Source: Motilimonas cestriensis
Lineage (GTDB): Bacteria; Pseudomonadota; Gammaproteobacteria; Enterobacterales; CBDFNC01
Assembly: GCF_021295315.1 (NCBI RefSeq)
Contig: NZ_JAIMJA010000002.1
Coordinates: 124,001-188,000, forward strand
Reading direction: 5' to 3'
Length of the DNA: 64,000 nt
The notes below the pieces were generated by a model that made no database searches, was not told where the DNA came from, and saw only the letters and a list, made by a program, of their open reading frames with translations. Both the position numbers and the translations under genes were made by a program. The stretch's first letter is position 1; every line of letters starts with the position of its first letter. This document shows positions 46,123-53,834 of this stretch, in pieces.

Positions 46123-47159
46123 GTGCCTTTATTGAACTGTTGCGAGCAAATCAGGATGCGCTGCGCCAGCAATACAACCTCAACAACGACATGCGCCGTG
46201 CCATTCATGCTTTATTACGATGCCAAACTGAGCAACAAGGCAGCTCAAAATGGCAATGTCGTCACTGCCCGCATCAGGAAGTGACGCCATTATCGTGTGG
46301 GCATCGGTTTTGCCCGCAGTGCCAGCAGCGCACCGCGTCCCAATGGTTATGGCGACAACAAAGTAAGCTGCTACCCACCACCTATTTTATGGTGACCTTC
46401 ACCTTGCCTTATGAGCTGCGCCCCTTAGCCGCCTCACACCCGCGTCATCTGTATCCGCTGATGTTTAAAGTGAGCGCCCAAATCCTTAAAGACTTCGCCG
46501 CCAAACAAAACCAAGGCGAGCTCGGCTTTACCTCGGTGCTGCACACCCACAGCCGACAGCGTAATCTGCATCCGCACTTGCACATCTTAGTGGCCGGAGG
46601 GCGCTATGACGCCAGCAAAAAACACTGGTACAAAGGCAAAAAAGATTACCTGTTTAACGCCTTTGCACTGGCCAACGTGTGGCGAGCCAGAATGCTCGAC
46701 GCCATTAATCAACACCCGAGTTTAAGCCTGACCAATCATATTCCAGCGAAATGGATAGTGGATTGTCGCGCCGTGGGGGAAGGATTACCGACGCTGAAGT
46801 ATCTCTCGCGCTACTTGTATCGCGGCGTGCTGCCAGACAAAGACATCATTAACATCACCAAGGATAACGTCACGTTTCGTTATCGCGATGGACAAACCAA
46901 CCACTGGAAGCAGCGCACACTGCCAACACTGAAGTTCTTGATGTTAATGTTGCAACACGTGTTACCAAAGGGGTTACAACGCGCCCGTGATTACGGCTTT
47001 TTACGCGGTAACGCCAAAGGATTACTGCACCAAATACAGTGCTTACTGCTGCCGTTATTGCAATTGCTACTGGGGGTTGAACCACCGAGCCAACCCACGC
47101 GCACTTGCCCGTGTTGCCAGCACAGCATGCAATGCATTGGCATCAGCCGACCGAGGTAA
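46119..47159 (+). CDS. IS91-family HUH/Y2 transposase
   Basis: A 346-residue rolling-circle transposase. The N-terminal zinc-binding domain shows CRHCPHQEVTPLSCGHRFCPQC (key residues Cys and His, about 50-71). The metal-binding HUH motif is NLHPHLHILVAG (about 150-161) and the two tyrosines lie four apart in LKYLSRYLYRG (about 225-235). A last CPCCQHSMQC is a second cysteine pair. These features define the IS91 family. It is translationally coupled to the recombinase and reads opposite to the cassette genes. Confidence 0.93.
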   Translation: MSAFIELLRANQDALRQQYNLNNDMRRAIHALLRCQTEQQGSSKWQCRHCPHQEVTPLSCGHRFCPQCQQRTASQWLWRQQSKLLPTTYFMVTFTLPYELRPLAASHPRHLYPLMFKVSAQILKDFAAKQNQGELGFTSVLHTHSRQRNLHPHLHILVAGGRYDASKKHWYKGKKDYLFNAFALANVWRARMLDAINQHPSLSLTNHIPAKWIVDCRAVGEGLPTLKYLSRYLYRGVLPDKDIINITKDNVTFRYRDGQTNHWKQRTLPTLKFLMLMLQHVLPKGLQRARDYGFLRGNAKGLLHQIQCLLLPLLQLLLGVEPPSQPTRTCPCCQHSMQCIGISRPR

Positions 47160-47406
47160 TCAACCAAGCAAGGACGCAATAAGGATAATGGCCTTCACCA
47201 CGCCAAGGGCGACAACAAGAGGAATAAACAGACAGACACAACACATAGGCAAGAAGTAACAAACTGATAAGGTTAGCGTTTACAACACGACGCCCCTTGC
47301 ATCAATCCCGCTCGCCTTGAGAAAGGTACTCAGGCTAAGCGCGGCCAAGGCAGCACAGCGTAATTTGCTTAATAAGGAAAGAAGTCGAGCTTATCGAGGC
47401 TCCGGG
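47160..47406. other. Downstream end region of the IS91-type element
   Basis: Non-coding, 247 bases, GC-rich toward 47330-47406. It should contain the rolling-circle origin end of the element, because it lies 3' of the transposase and ends at the CTTG/CAAG tetranucleotide of attC site B. Confidence 0.45.
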
Positions 47407-47409
47407 CTT

Positions 47410-47466
47410 GTCCAACACCTGAATATGGGGTGTCGGCTTCGCGACACCTATTCTTGTATGTTATGT
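47410..47466 (-). other. attC site B (after the hydrolase cassette)
   Basis: On the minus strand, R'' box ACATAAC begins four bases after the hydrolase stop codon and R' box GTTGGAC ends at 47410. The 57 bases between fold as GAATA-GGTGTCG / CGACACC-cca-TATTC. R'' is the exact complement of GTTATGT, the first bases of the hydrolase cassette at attC site A. Confidence 0.8.
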
Positions 47467-47470
47467 GTTT

Positions 47471-48334
47471 TCAATTTAAGAACTCTTCAATTAGCTGGCC
47501 ACTATCTCTGAATTGTTCCCTGTTCCATAAATGGCCTGCATTTGGCAATATCTTACATTCTGCACTTGGCACTAATTGTAGCAATTTTTTATGGATGTTT
47601 AACGCTTTGGCTTTATTCACTTTATCTTTCTCTCCGAGTATAAGTAAAAAAGGCATCGATAATGTACTTAGTTCTTTATCTGATAATAAGCGGGGTACAA
47701 CTTTACTAATCACCTTGCTTTCACTCATAGCAAGATACAATAATTTGTATAAGGGGCTAGAAGATTTAACATTCCCTTGGCTTGATGAATTCAGAAAGCG
47801 TTTAGTTAACCCTTTGAATGGCATCATCAAAGTTAAAATAACTTGAAATATATAAAGGAAACTTATGTTTGCTACTGTCGCTGCTGGCGCTGTTAAAATA
47901 ACTTTATTGACTCTTTCTGGTCGGCGACTTGCAAAACTAGCCACCATAAATGAACCTAAAGAATTCCCAACAATATCTACTTTAGAAAGATTTAAAGCAT
48001 CTAACGTTTGCTCAATCCATTCAACACAATCCTTCGGACTAGTTAATATTCGTTCAGGACGAGAGCGCCCAACCTGATCAATCAAATCAAATGAATATAT
48101 ACGTCGACTATTGCTTAGTTTAGAAATAGCAGGGCCCCACATTGCAGCGGTTCCTTGTGCACCTGGCAACAGCACCAATGGCTTTCCATTATCAGGGCCC
48201 GTAACAATAATATGCGTTTCACCAAACTCTGAGCGAACCCATTGGCTTTGAGTTTCTACACCCCAGTCTTCTAATAAATTATCGTATGCTTTCTGAAACT
48301 CTATCTCGCTTTTTTTTGATTTGAAAAGCTTCAT
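47471..48334 (-). CDS. Alpha/beta hydrolase (integron cassette gene)
   Basis: A 287-residue alpha/beta-fold hydrolase. The oxyanion-hole segment is KPLVLLPGAQGTAAMWGPAI (about residues 51-70), the nucleophile elbow IVGNSLGSFMVASFA (about 122-136), the acid in LLILGEKDKVNKAKAL and the catalytic histidine in ILPNAGHLWNRE near residue 267. The ATG at 48334 has AGGA six bases upstream. The gene is AT-rich compared with the genome around it. It lies between attC sites A and B with matching boundary sequences, so it is a complete cassette. Substrate unknown. Confidence 0.9.
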   Translation of the reverse strand: MKLFKSKKSEIEFQKAYDNLLEDWGVETQSQWVRSEFGETHIIVTGPDNGKPLVLLPGAQGTAAMWGPAISKLSNSRRIYSFDLIDQVGRSRPERILTSPKDCVEWIEQTLDALNLSKVDIVGNSLGSFMVASFASRRPERVNKVILTAPAATVANISFLYIFQVILTLMMPFKGLTKRFLNSSSQGNVKSSSPLYKLLYLAMSESKVISKVVPRLLSDKELSTLSMPFLLILGEKDKVNKAKALNIHKKLLQLVPSAECKILPNAGHLWNREQFRDSGQLIEEFLN

Positions 48335-48377
48335 AAATTGTCCTTTAGATATTGATTCGAGTGTGGATAACACTGAC

Positions 48378-48466
48378 ACATAACGCTTCAATCAACCTCA
48401 TCGTTTCATCCGCATGACTCAACCTTATCCACCTTACCGATGTAGGTTGCATTGACCTTGTTAAGT
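48378..48466 (-). other. attC site A
   Basis: The clearest attC in the window, 89 bases. On the minus strand: R'' ACTTAAC, spacer AAGGT, L'' CAATgCAACC with one extra G, CATCG, loop, CGATG, L' GGTTGATTG, spacer AAGC, R' GTTATGT. The bulged base in L'' is the feature that sets attC strand choice. Confidence 0.87.
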
Positions 48467-49872
48467 CTGCCGCGTGAGGGCTTATAGCTCGCTATGGCGT
48501 TTTAACGCAACGCTCAGCCAGCTGATTAAAATTTGAGGACCAATATACTGGGTTGAAGCGGGTTTGAATAGCCTTTATTTTCTCTATTTATCTGGATGTT
48601 ACGCAGGTTCAAGCCTTCCACGCTAGCGTAGAATTTTCGTCTATCCCGTTTTAGTGCAGCTGTATTTCTGATTGTCTGATCACCCCCATATTGAGCTTCA
48701 CTAGCCGACTCAACGGCTGGCCACATTCTTTGCAGCAAGTGGCTTGCTGGCCTTGCTCCATTAATTCCTGCCACTTAATGGCGTTGCTTTTGCTGACGGC
48801 AATTTGCCCCCACTCCGCTCTCGCTTGGTTTAATTTTTGAACGCATCGGCTGTGGTACAAGCCCATGTATTGATATTGCGGTTTTTTCGGCAACGCGATG
48901 TGAGCCAGTATTCGCTGGATCAAGTCTTGATGGCTTAAGGTCAGAAATTCACGCCGCTCGGTTTGGTGAGATTGATAGCTAATTCGCACGTTTGTTTCCG
49001 TGAATTTAAGTAATTGATTGTTCTTGATCGCGCCACCTCGAATGTACCGCGATAGGTATTTCACCACGCCATTGCCATGCGCGTAGGTTTTTGCACAATG
49101 CACCACCCAGTCTAACCGTCCCCACTTATTAAACAGGTTGGTGAGAGTTTGCGGCGTATCGCCTTGCGGCACTTTTAATTCGTTATTTTTGAGGGCGAGT
49201 CTGAGTTTGCTCAGGTACTTCCCTCGAAATAGCTGCATCATGACTTTGGCGGGCAAAAAACTTTTCCGCGTCGGTGTTTGCCAGTGACCATTACCATCCA
49301 ACCCACCATGACTGATCAAGCAATGAATATGAGGATGGAAGGTGAGATTTCGAGCCCAAGTATGCAAGGCCAAGATAGCCGCGGGTTTGGCGGCTAAATA
49401 GCGTTTATCGTTACAAAGTGTCAATAAGGTTTCGCGAACAGCTTGGAACAGAAAGGTTTGGCAAAGCGCACGGTTGTAATGCCAAACGGGGTGCAGACGA
49501 TGGGGCAAGGTGAACACCCAATGATGGTGAGGACAGTCCAGCACTCTATCTTGCGTTTGCTGTAGCCAGTTTTCCATTTGAATGCGATTGCACTGTGGGC
49601 AACTGCGATGCTTGCAGCTGTTGTACCATACGCCATTGAGGTGACCATTTTCGCAATAAACACTGTGCCCACCGAGGGATTCAGTGCGACAACGCATCAG
49701 CTTTCCTACCGCCTTAATTTGATAAAGTGGCAGTTTATGGCTTAACTGATAAGCAGGAAACGTGGCTTGTAGAAAGCTTTGTATGGTTACTTTTTTCATT
49801 TGGTAACCATAGTAAAGCACTGTCTATTTATCCAGCTAAAGCGCTCTCCGAGCTCCGCTCGGCAGATTTAAC
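48460..49872 (-). mobile_element. Second IS91-family unit
   Basis: A single-gene IS91-like unit with imperfect inverted ends: GTTAAGTCTGCCGCG at 48460-48474 and the complement of GTTAAATCTGCCGAG at 49858-49872 (13 of 15). The left end overlaps the R'' box of attC site A. A GC hairpin CCGAGC-gga-GCTCGG is near the upstream end. Confidence 0.65.
48651..49799 (-). CDS. IS91-family HUH/Y2 transposase (second type)
   Basis: A 382-residue rolling-circle transposase, clearly different from the one at 46119. N-terminal zinc-binding cysteines lie in CENGHLNGVWYNSCKHRSCP followed by QC. The HUH motif is TFHPHIHCLISHGG (about residues 153-166) and the paired tyrosines lie in VKYLSRYIRGG (about 246-256). 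A C-terminal CCKECGQPLSR is present. The ATG at 49799 is preferred; a GTG seven codons earlier is possible. It is read in the same direction as the cassette genes and sits just before attC site A. Confidence 0.92.
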   Translation of the reverse strand: MKKVTIQSFLQATFPAYQLSHKLPLYQIKAVGKLMRCRTESLGGHSVYCENGHLNGVWYNSCKHRSCPQCNRIQMENWLQQTQDRVLDCPHHHWVFTLPHRLHPVWHYNRALCQTFLFQAVRETLLTLCNDKRYLAAKPAAILALHTWARNLTFHPHIHCLISHGGLDGNGHWQTPTRKSFLPAKVMMQLFRGKYLSKLRLALKNNELKVPQGDTPQTLTNLFNKWGRLDWVVHCAKTYAHGNGVVKYLSRYIRGGAIKNNQLLKFTETNVRISYQSHQTERREFLTLSHQDLIQRILAHIALPKKPQYQYMGLYHSRCVQKLNQARAEWGQIAVSKSNAIKWQELMEQGQQATCCKECGQPLSRLVKLNMGVIRQSEIQLH

Positions 49873-50198
49873 AGCTTATTAGCCCCCATAATGGGGTGAT
49901 AAAACGGCCCAAAACGGCGCCTAAACATACCCTCAATATTTACACTATTTTTATCTAAGGTAAACAGCGGCTTACCGTTCTAGTTCAACATCTCTGTTAT
50001 ATTCCGACAAAACGGCGATTAATAATGTTATGCGACAGGGGCAGGTGTTAACTCACTTCGGTCCAAAGGTATATTACGCCCAGTATGGAACTGGTATTAC
50101 TCTGCGGCAGCTATTGAACAATTCGACAAGCCGAATTAACATCAATAAAACATAATGTTAATGATGGTTAGCCATTCCAACTTGAACAGGAAGTAACC
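49873..50198. other. Right flank of the cassette cluster, 326 bases
   Basis: No gene. A short hairpin TTAT-ta-GCCCC / GGGGtg-ATAA lies at 49877-49901. No convincing attI or attC and no integron integrase gene were found here. It also carries the promoter of the yidD gene. Confidence 0.4.
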
Positions 50199-50567
50199 TT
50201 GAAGCTATTAGCCATTGCCATGATCCGTGGCTACCAACGCTTTATCTCACCTTACAAAGGTTTTCGCTGCGCGCATGCCCATTTACATCAAGGCCCATCT
50301 TGCTCCCATGCGATACTGGAGATAGTCAAAGCCGATGGCTTATACCATGGCTACCACGCCATTCGCTTAAGAATGGCAGACTGCAAGCAGGCCTATCAAA
50401 CACTGCAACGTTCACATAAACTCAACGGCTCAAACAAAGGCAAAAAGCGTAAAGAAAAAGACAAGTGGTATGATTGCTGCGATCCAAGCATCGCTTGTGA
50501 TGCATGGAGCTGTGGCAAGAGTAAGCATTGCGATCTGCCCGATTTGCCTTGTGACTGCTGGCCTTAA
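50199..50567 (+). CDS. YidD-family membrane-insertion efficiency factor
   Basis: A 122-residue protein of the YidD family, small amphipathic proteins at the inner membrane that aid insertion by YidC. It shows IAMIRGYQRFISPYKGFRCA (about residues 6-25), the conserved SCSHAILEIVKADGLYHGYH (about 34-53) and a cysteine-rich tail (WYDCCDPSIACDAWSCGKSK). The tail makes it longer than E. coli YidD. The start is TTG at 50199, supported by AGGAAG five bases upstream. It is not next to rnpA/yidC here, so it may be a second, variant copy. Confidence 0.82.
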   Translation: MKLLAIAMIRGYQRFISPYKGFRCAHAHLHQGPSCSHAILEIVKADGLYHGYHAIRLRMADCKQAYQTLQRSHKLNGSNKGKKRKEKDKWYDCCDPSIACDAWSCGKSKHCDLPDLPCDCWP

Positions 50568-50684
50568 GGTCTAGCTATCTGATTAAGCCCACAGATCTAA
50601 TAGGCTGAACTTGGCATTACTAAAGATAAGCTTAAGTTAACCATGATTATCAAAGCGCCGACATATCGTAGCAGGGGGATGAAC

Positions 50685-51224
50685 ATGTTAGACAAAAATA
50701 AAACGGGGCTCATTGTCATCGACGTACAAGGTAAGTTGGCTGATATTGTTACGGATAGTGAAGCGCTGTTAAAACAAATTCACATTATGATCAGCGGCGC
50801 TAAAGCGCTCAATCTGCCGATCATCTATCTAGAGCAAAACCCAGCTAAATTAGGCTCCACCAGCCCCTTGTTACAAAGCGCTTTAGACCCGGTTGAAGCA
50901 ATAGCAAAATATACTTTTGATGCCTGTGCTGAGCCCGAATTTGTGGCCGCAATAAAAGCATCCACTGTCACCACTTGGATAATCTGCGGTATTGAAGCCC
51001 ATATTTGTGTCTATCAAACTACTTCCAGCTTATTACAACTTGGCTATCAAATTGAGCTATTGGAAGATGGCGTCGCTTCTCGCTCATCACCCAATAAAAG
51101 CCTCGCGATTAAAAAGCTGATGGCGCAAGGAGCCAGCATCAGCTGCGTTGAAATGTGCTTATACGAACTGGTCGCCGATTGCCGAGCACCTGAGTTCAAA
51201 GCAATTTTGCAGCTCATCAAATAA
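50685..51224 (+). CDS. Isochorismatase-like cysteine hydrolase
   Basis: A 179-residue protein of the isochorismatase-like hydrolase superfamily. The catalytic Asp is in KTGLIVIDVQGKLAD (residues 5-19), the lysine in YLEQNPAKLGSTSP, and the nucleophile Cys in WIICGIEAHICVYQT (about residues 99-113, followed by the usual hydrophobic helix). This close fit to YcaC-like hydrolases does not fix the substrate. The ATG at 50685 has AGGGGG six bases upstream. It is a single gene. Confidence 0.88.
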   Translation: MLDKNKTGLIVIDVQGKLADIVTDSEALLKQIHIMISGAKALNLPIIYLEQNPAKLGSTSPLLQSALDPVEAIAKYTFDACAEPEFVAAIKASTVTTWIICGIEAHICVYQTTSSLLQLGYQIELLEDGVASRSSPNKSLAIKKLMAQGASISCVEMCLYELVADCRAPEFKAILQLIK

Positions 51225-51440
51225 TCGTTTAGTCCAATTAGCGCTATCCATACAAACACCTATTGAACCCCATTTAACTTGGTGTTAACTTGTTAAATTA
51301 ATTAAAAAAATACGTCGCTATCACGCAACTGATAAATGCGCGTAAAAGTCGGTTTGTCTAGCATCATCAATGGATTGACTCAGTTAACTCAGTCTATTTC
51401 AGGATAAACCAAACCATGATTTTTCTTCTGTAGGTAAAAA

Positions 51441-51866
51441 ATGACCCAAAGCCCTAGCATTACCATTTCATCTCTCGATGCCGATCGACTAGAAAAACTA
51501 CTTGATTCCTTGGGGGATAAAGAATTTCCAGGCAAGGATGGACTGCAAGCTGAGCTAGATCGCGCGAATATTGTTGAGCCCGAGCAAATGCCACCTAACA
51601 CGGTAACCATGAACTCAACTGTTCGCTTTAAAGTAGCCAATTCAGACAAAGAGCTGGCTTATACCTTGTCTTATCCAAGTGCGATAAATAATACAGCAGG
51701 CGATAATAGCGAAAAAATTTCTATTCTTGCGCCGATTGGCACTGCTTTATTAGGCCTATCTGAAGGCGACCAAATAGAGTGGCCTAAACCTGGTGGTGGC
51801 TTAGTTAAGGTAGAGATTATCGAGGTGTTGTATCAACCAGAGCGCGAAGGTGAGCTACACAGGTAA
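51441..51866 (+). CDS. rnk: Nucleoside diphosphate kinase regulator Rnk
   Basis: A 141-residue protein of the Rnk family, which has the GreA/GreB C-terminal (FKBP-like) fold and binds RNA polymerase. Resemblance to E. coli Rnk is clear: SITISSLDADRLEKLL near the start, LQAELDRANIVEPEQMPPNT (about residues 35-54), VTMNSTVRF, and SILAPIGTALLGLSEGDQIE (about 93-112) followed by VLYQPEREGE. It ends at a good terminator and is a single gene. Confidence 0.93.
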   Translation: MTQSPSITISSLDADRLEKLLDSLGDKEFPGKDGLQAELDRANIVEPEQMPPNTVTMNSTVRFKVANSDKELAYTLSYPSAINNTAGDNSEKISILAPIGTALLGLSEGDQIEWPKPGGGLVKVEIIEVLYQPEREGELHR

Positions 51867-51873
51867 TATAACT

Positions 51874-51898
51874 AAAGGAGCGAGTAGCTCCTTTTATT
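51874..51898 (+). terminator. Rho-independent terminator of rnk
   Basis: Perfect 8-bp arms AAAGGAGC / GCTCCTTT with a five-base loop, then TATT. Confidence 0.8.
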
Positions 51899-52033
51899 GG
51901 CTTAAAAATCCCTTACCCTCCCCAGTGAACAAGTTAAACCACCTCAGCTTAGTTTAAACCTATATAACCTAAAGTCGGGAACAGTAAGATAGTCTATAGT
52001 GACCGCAAAAACGCTGTAAATATTTTTCGGGGG

Positions 52034-52477
52034 TTACCATCCCAGATAACAAAAAATATTGTGGTAAAAAGAAAATGGGCCGTCACACAGCTGACAACGT
52101 CTAAAGCCGTCTGTCCAACTGTGCCCAGCCAGTAGTAACAGACCCGCAAAAATAGCCAAGTTTTTAACAAAGTTTTGCTGCTCGTGCGCACCTTCGATGC
52201 CGGTGAAATTCCAAAAATCATGGAGGTTAATGTTGATCAGCAACACCATGCCCGCGAGCACTAATGCGCAGATAGCGGTGTAACGATTAGCAATAATGAG
52301 CAAGGCCGCAGCTATTTGCACGATCCCGGCAGCCGCAAGAAGCACTGGGATCTGCATCATTTGATGCTTGGCCATTAAAGCAACGTGCATGTCCCAAGCA
52401 ACAAATTTCATAATGCCGGGCAATAAAAAGTACAGCGCCAATAATACCCTGCCAGTTGTAATTAATGCTTTATCCAT
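52034..52477 (-). CDS. DoxX-family membrane protein
   Basis: A 147-residue membrane protein with four helices, of the DoxX/SURF4-like family: RVLLALYFLLPGIMKFVAWD (residues 9-28), ALMAKHQMMQIPVLLAAAGI, LVLAGMVLLININLHDFWNF and QQNFVKNLAIFAGLLLLAG. The last about 25 residues (DGFRRCQLCDGPFSFYHNIF) look unlike the family, which normally ends soon after the fourth helix; a late frameshift is possible. Its ATG overlaps the ohr stop by one base (TAATG), so it is co-translated with the peroxide-resistance gene. Confidence 0.85.
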   Translation of the reverse strand: MDKALITTGRVLLALYFLLPGIMKFVAWDMHVALMAKHQMMQIPVLLAAAGIVQIAAALLIIANRYTAICALVLAGMVLLININLHDFWNFTGIEGAHEQQNFVKNLAIFAGLLLLAGHSWTDGFRRCQLCDGPFSFYHNIFCYLGW

Positions 52478-52899
52478 TACAGCGATACACCATTCACGCT
52501 CAGTTTTACATCGATATTGCCTTTAACCGCGTTTGAGTAAGGGCAAACTTGATGAGCGACCGCGACCAGTTGCTGTGCGGCATTTTGCTCCAACTCTAGC
52601 GTGACACTTAGGCTTACCGTTAAAGCAAAGCCGCCCGCTTCATTGGCTACTAAGCCAACTTCAGCCGTAACCGGTGCTTGACTGAGCGCTAACTTTTGCT
52701 CGCGCGCCACATGCAAAATGGCATTAGAGAAACACGCCGCATAACCAGCAGCAAACAGCTGCTCTGGGTTAGTCGCCTCACCGGTGCCACCCAGCTCTTT
52801 AGGATAACTAAGACTTAAAGACAATTTACCGTCATCGGTAGAAACTTGACCGTTACGGCCTGATAATGCGGATGCAGTGGTTGAATATAATGCAGACAT
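52477..52899 (-). CDS. ohr: Organic hydroperoxide resistance protein Ohr (OsmC family)
   Basis: A 140-residue thiol peroxidase that reduces organic hydroperoxides. The peroxidatic Cys is in LFAAGYAACFSNAILHVA (about residues 48-65) and the resolving Cys in AHQVCPYSNAVKGN (about 115-128); the catalytic Arg is expected in the SGRNGQ region near the start. The length is normal. The ATG at 52899 has GAGGA six bases upstream. It is divergent from the OhrR gene across a 160-base region with two palindromic boxes, and leads an operon with the DoxX gene. Confidence 0.94.
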   Translation of the reverse strand: MSALYSTTASALSGRNGQVSTDDGKLSLSLSYPKELGGTGEATNPEQLFAAGYAACFSNAILHVAREQKLALSQAPVTAEVGLVANEAGGFALTVSLSVTLELEQNAAQQLVAVAHQVCPYSNAVKGNIDVKLSVNGVSL

Positions 52900-52938
52900 A
52901 ATGATTCCTCTCATGAGTATGGTTACTGATTTAATATA

Positions 52939-53025
52939 ATTGCTAGCAATTATATTGTGTACAATTTAATTTATGTCGCAGTATAGGTCGATTTGGATTT
53001 ATAATGCAAGTATATTGTGCACAAT
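52939..53025. promoter_or_regulatory. OhrR operator region
   Basis: Two near-identical boxes exactly 60 bases apart: TATATTGTGTACAATTTAAT (52951-52970) and TATATTGTGCACAATTTAAT (53011-53030). Their cores ATTGTGTACAAT and ATTGTGCACAAT are palindromic. A further palindrome ATTGCTAGCAAT is at 52939-52950. Position between ohr and ohrR marks them as OhrR binding sites. Confidence 0.8.
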
Positions 53026-53059
53026 TTAATTGCATAGCTATTTTTTCTTGGAGTATTTC

Positions 53060-53536
53060 ATGACCGACAAGCAAGCCCACGTTACGCACCAAGCCGATGT
53101 GACCACAAATGAGTCAGGTGAACTACTGCTTGAAAATCAAGTATGCTTTTCGCTATACAGCGCAGCAAATGCGATTATTCGCGCTTATCGCCCCCTGCTC
53201 GATGCTATCGACTTAACCTATCCGCAATACCTCACCATGATGGTGTTGTGGGCTAATGATGGCATTAACGTAAAAGACATGGGCGCTAAGCTACATCTTG
53301 ATTCAGGCACGTTGACACCGCTATTAAAGCGCCTTGAAACAAAAGGTTTATTGGATAGAAAGCGTGCTTTAACAGATGAACGGGTGCGCGAAATATGGTT
53401 AACCGAAGCGGGTAAAGCATTAAAAGATAAGGCGAAAACCATTCCCTACACGATGTTTTGCAAAAGTGAATTGCCATTTGAAGAGCTGGCAGCGTTAAAG
53501 TCCACTTGCGATAAACTATTGAACACCATAAATTAA
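53060..53536 (+). CDS. ohrR: MarR-family peroxide-sensing repressor OhrR
   Basis: A 158-residue MarR-type regulator. The conserved sensor Cys is at residue 29 in LENQVCFSLYSAANAIIRAY, aligned with the reactive Cys of known OhrR proteins, and the neighbouring RPLLDAIDLTYPQYLTMMVL is also typical. The winged helix follows with KDMGAKLHLDSGTLTPLLKR (about residues 75-94) and LTDERVREIWLTEAG. GGAG lies six bases before the ATG at 53060. Oxidation of the Cys by organic peroxides should release the operators and induce ohr-doxX and itself. Confidence 0.93.
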   Translation: MTDKQAHVTHQADVTTNESGELLLENQVCFSLYSAANAIIRAYRPLLDAIDLTYPQYLTMMVLWANDGINVKDMGAKLHLDSGTLTPLLKRLETKGLLDRKRALTDERVREIWLTEAGKALKDKAKTIPYTMFCKSELPFEELAALKSTCDKLLNTIN

Positions 53537-53834
53537 TCCATTCTACTACCGATACGAAACAAATCACGATGTTAGATTGTGGAGATAGTGACCAACTCAA
53601 GGCTATTCCATACAAAGCTAATAACAAAGCAAAGCGGAGTTAGAAGTTAAGATCTAGCCCCATATCCAATTTATCAGACTTTATTACAGATATTTTAATT
53701 GCCAAAATCCACTTGACTTACATACTAATTTACCTTGATCACATTCGTCGCTATGTATAAGTAATATTGATGGCTAAGGTAAGTTGTTCAGACTATATTT
53801 CTAAGTAATTTCTATGCACGTCAGGTTCAGTTTA

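Larger units (their letters stand above)
45150..47406 (+). mobile_element. IS91-family element with tyrosine recombinase
   Basis: Two-gene unit (recombinase, then HUH/Y2 transposase, ATGA overlap) like the IS91 relatives that carry an integrase-like gene. A GC hairpin GCCGC-tgc-GCGGC lies at the upstream end. At the downstream end the minus strand reads CAAG next to the element, the tetranucleotide next to which IS91 is known to insert, inside attC site B. Exact ends are inferred. Confidence 0.75.

Noticed and set aside
49873-49960. attC or attI at the right edge of the second IS91 unit
   Set aside because: A hairpin GCCCC/GGGG and an AAC are present, but no second GTTRRRY box pairs with it.
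52034-52110. Frameshift at the end of the DoxX gene as a definite pseudogene
   Set aside because: The tail is unusual but all four helices are complete and the operon with ohr is intact, so the gene is kept as functional.
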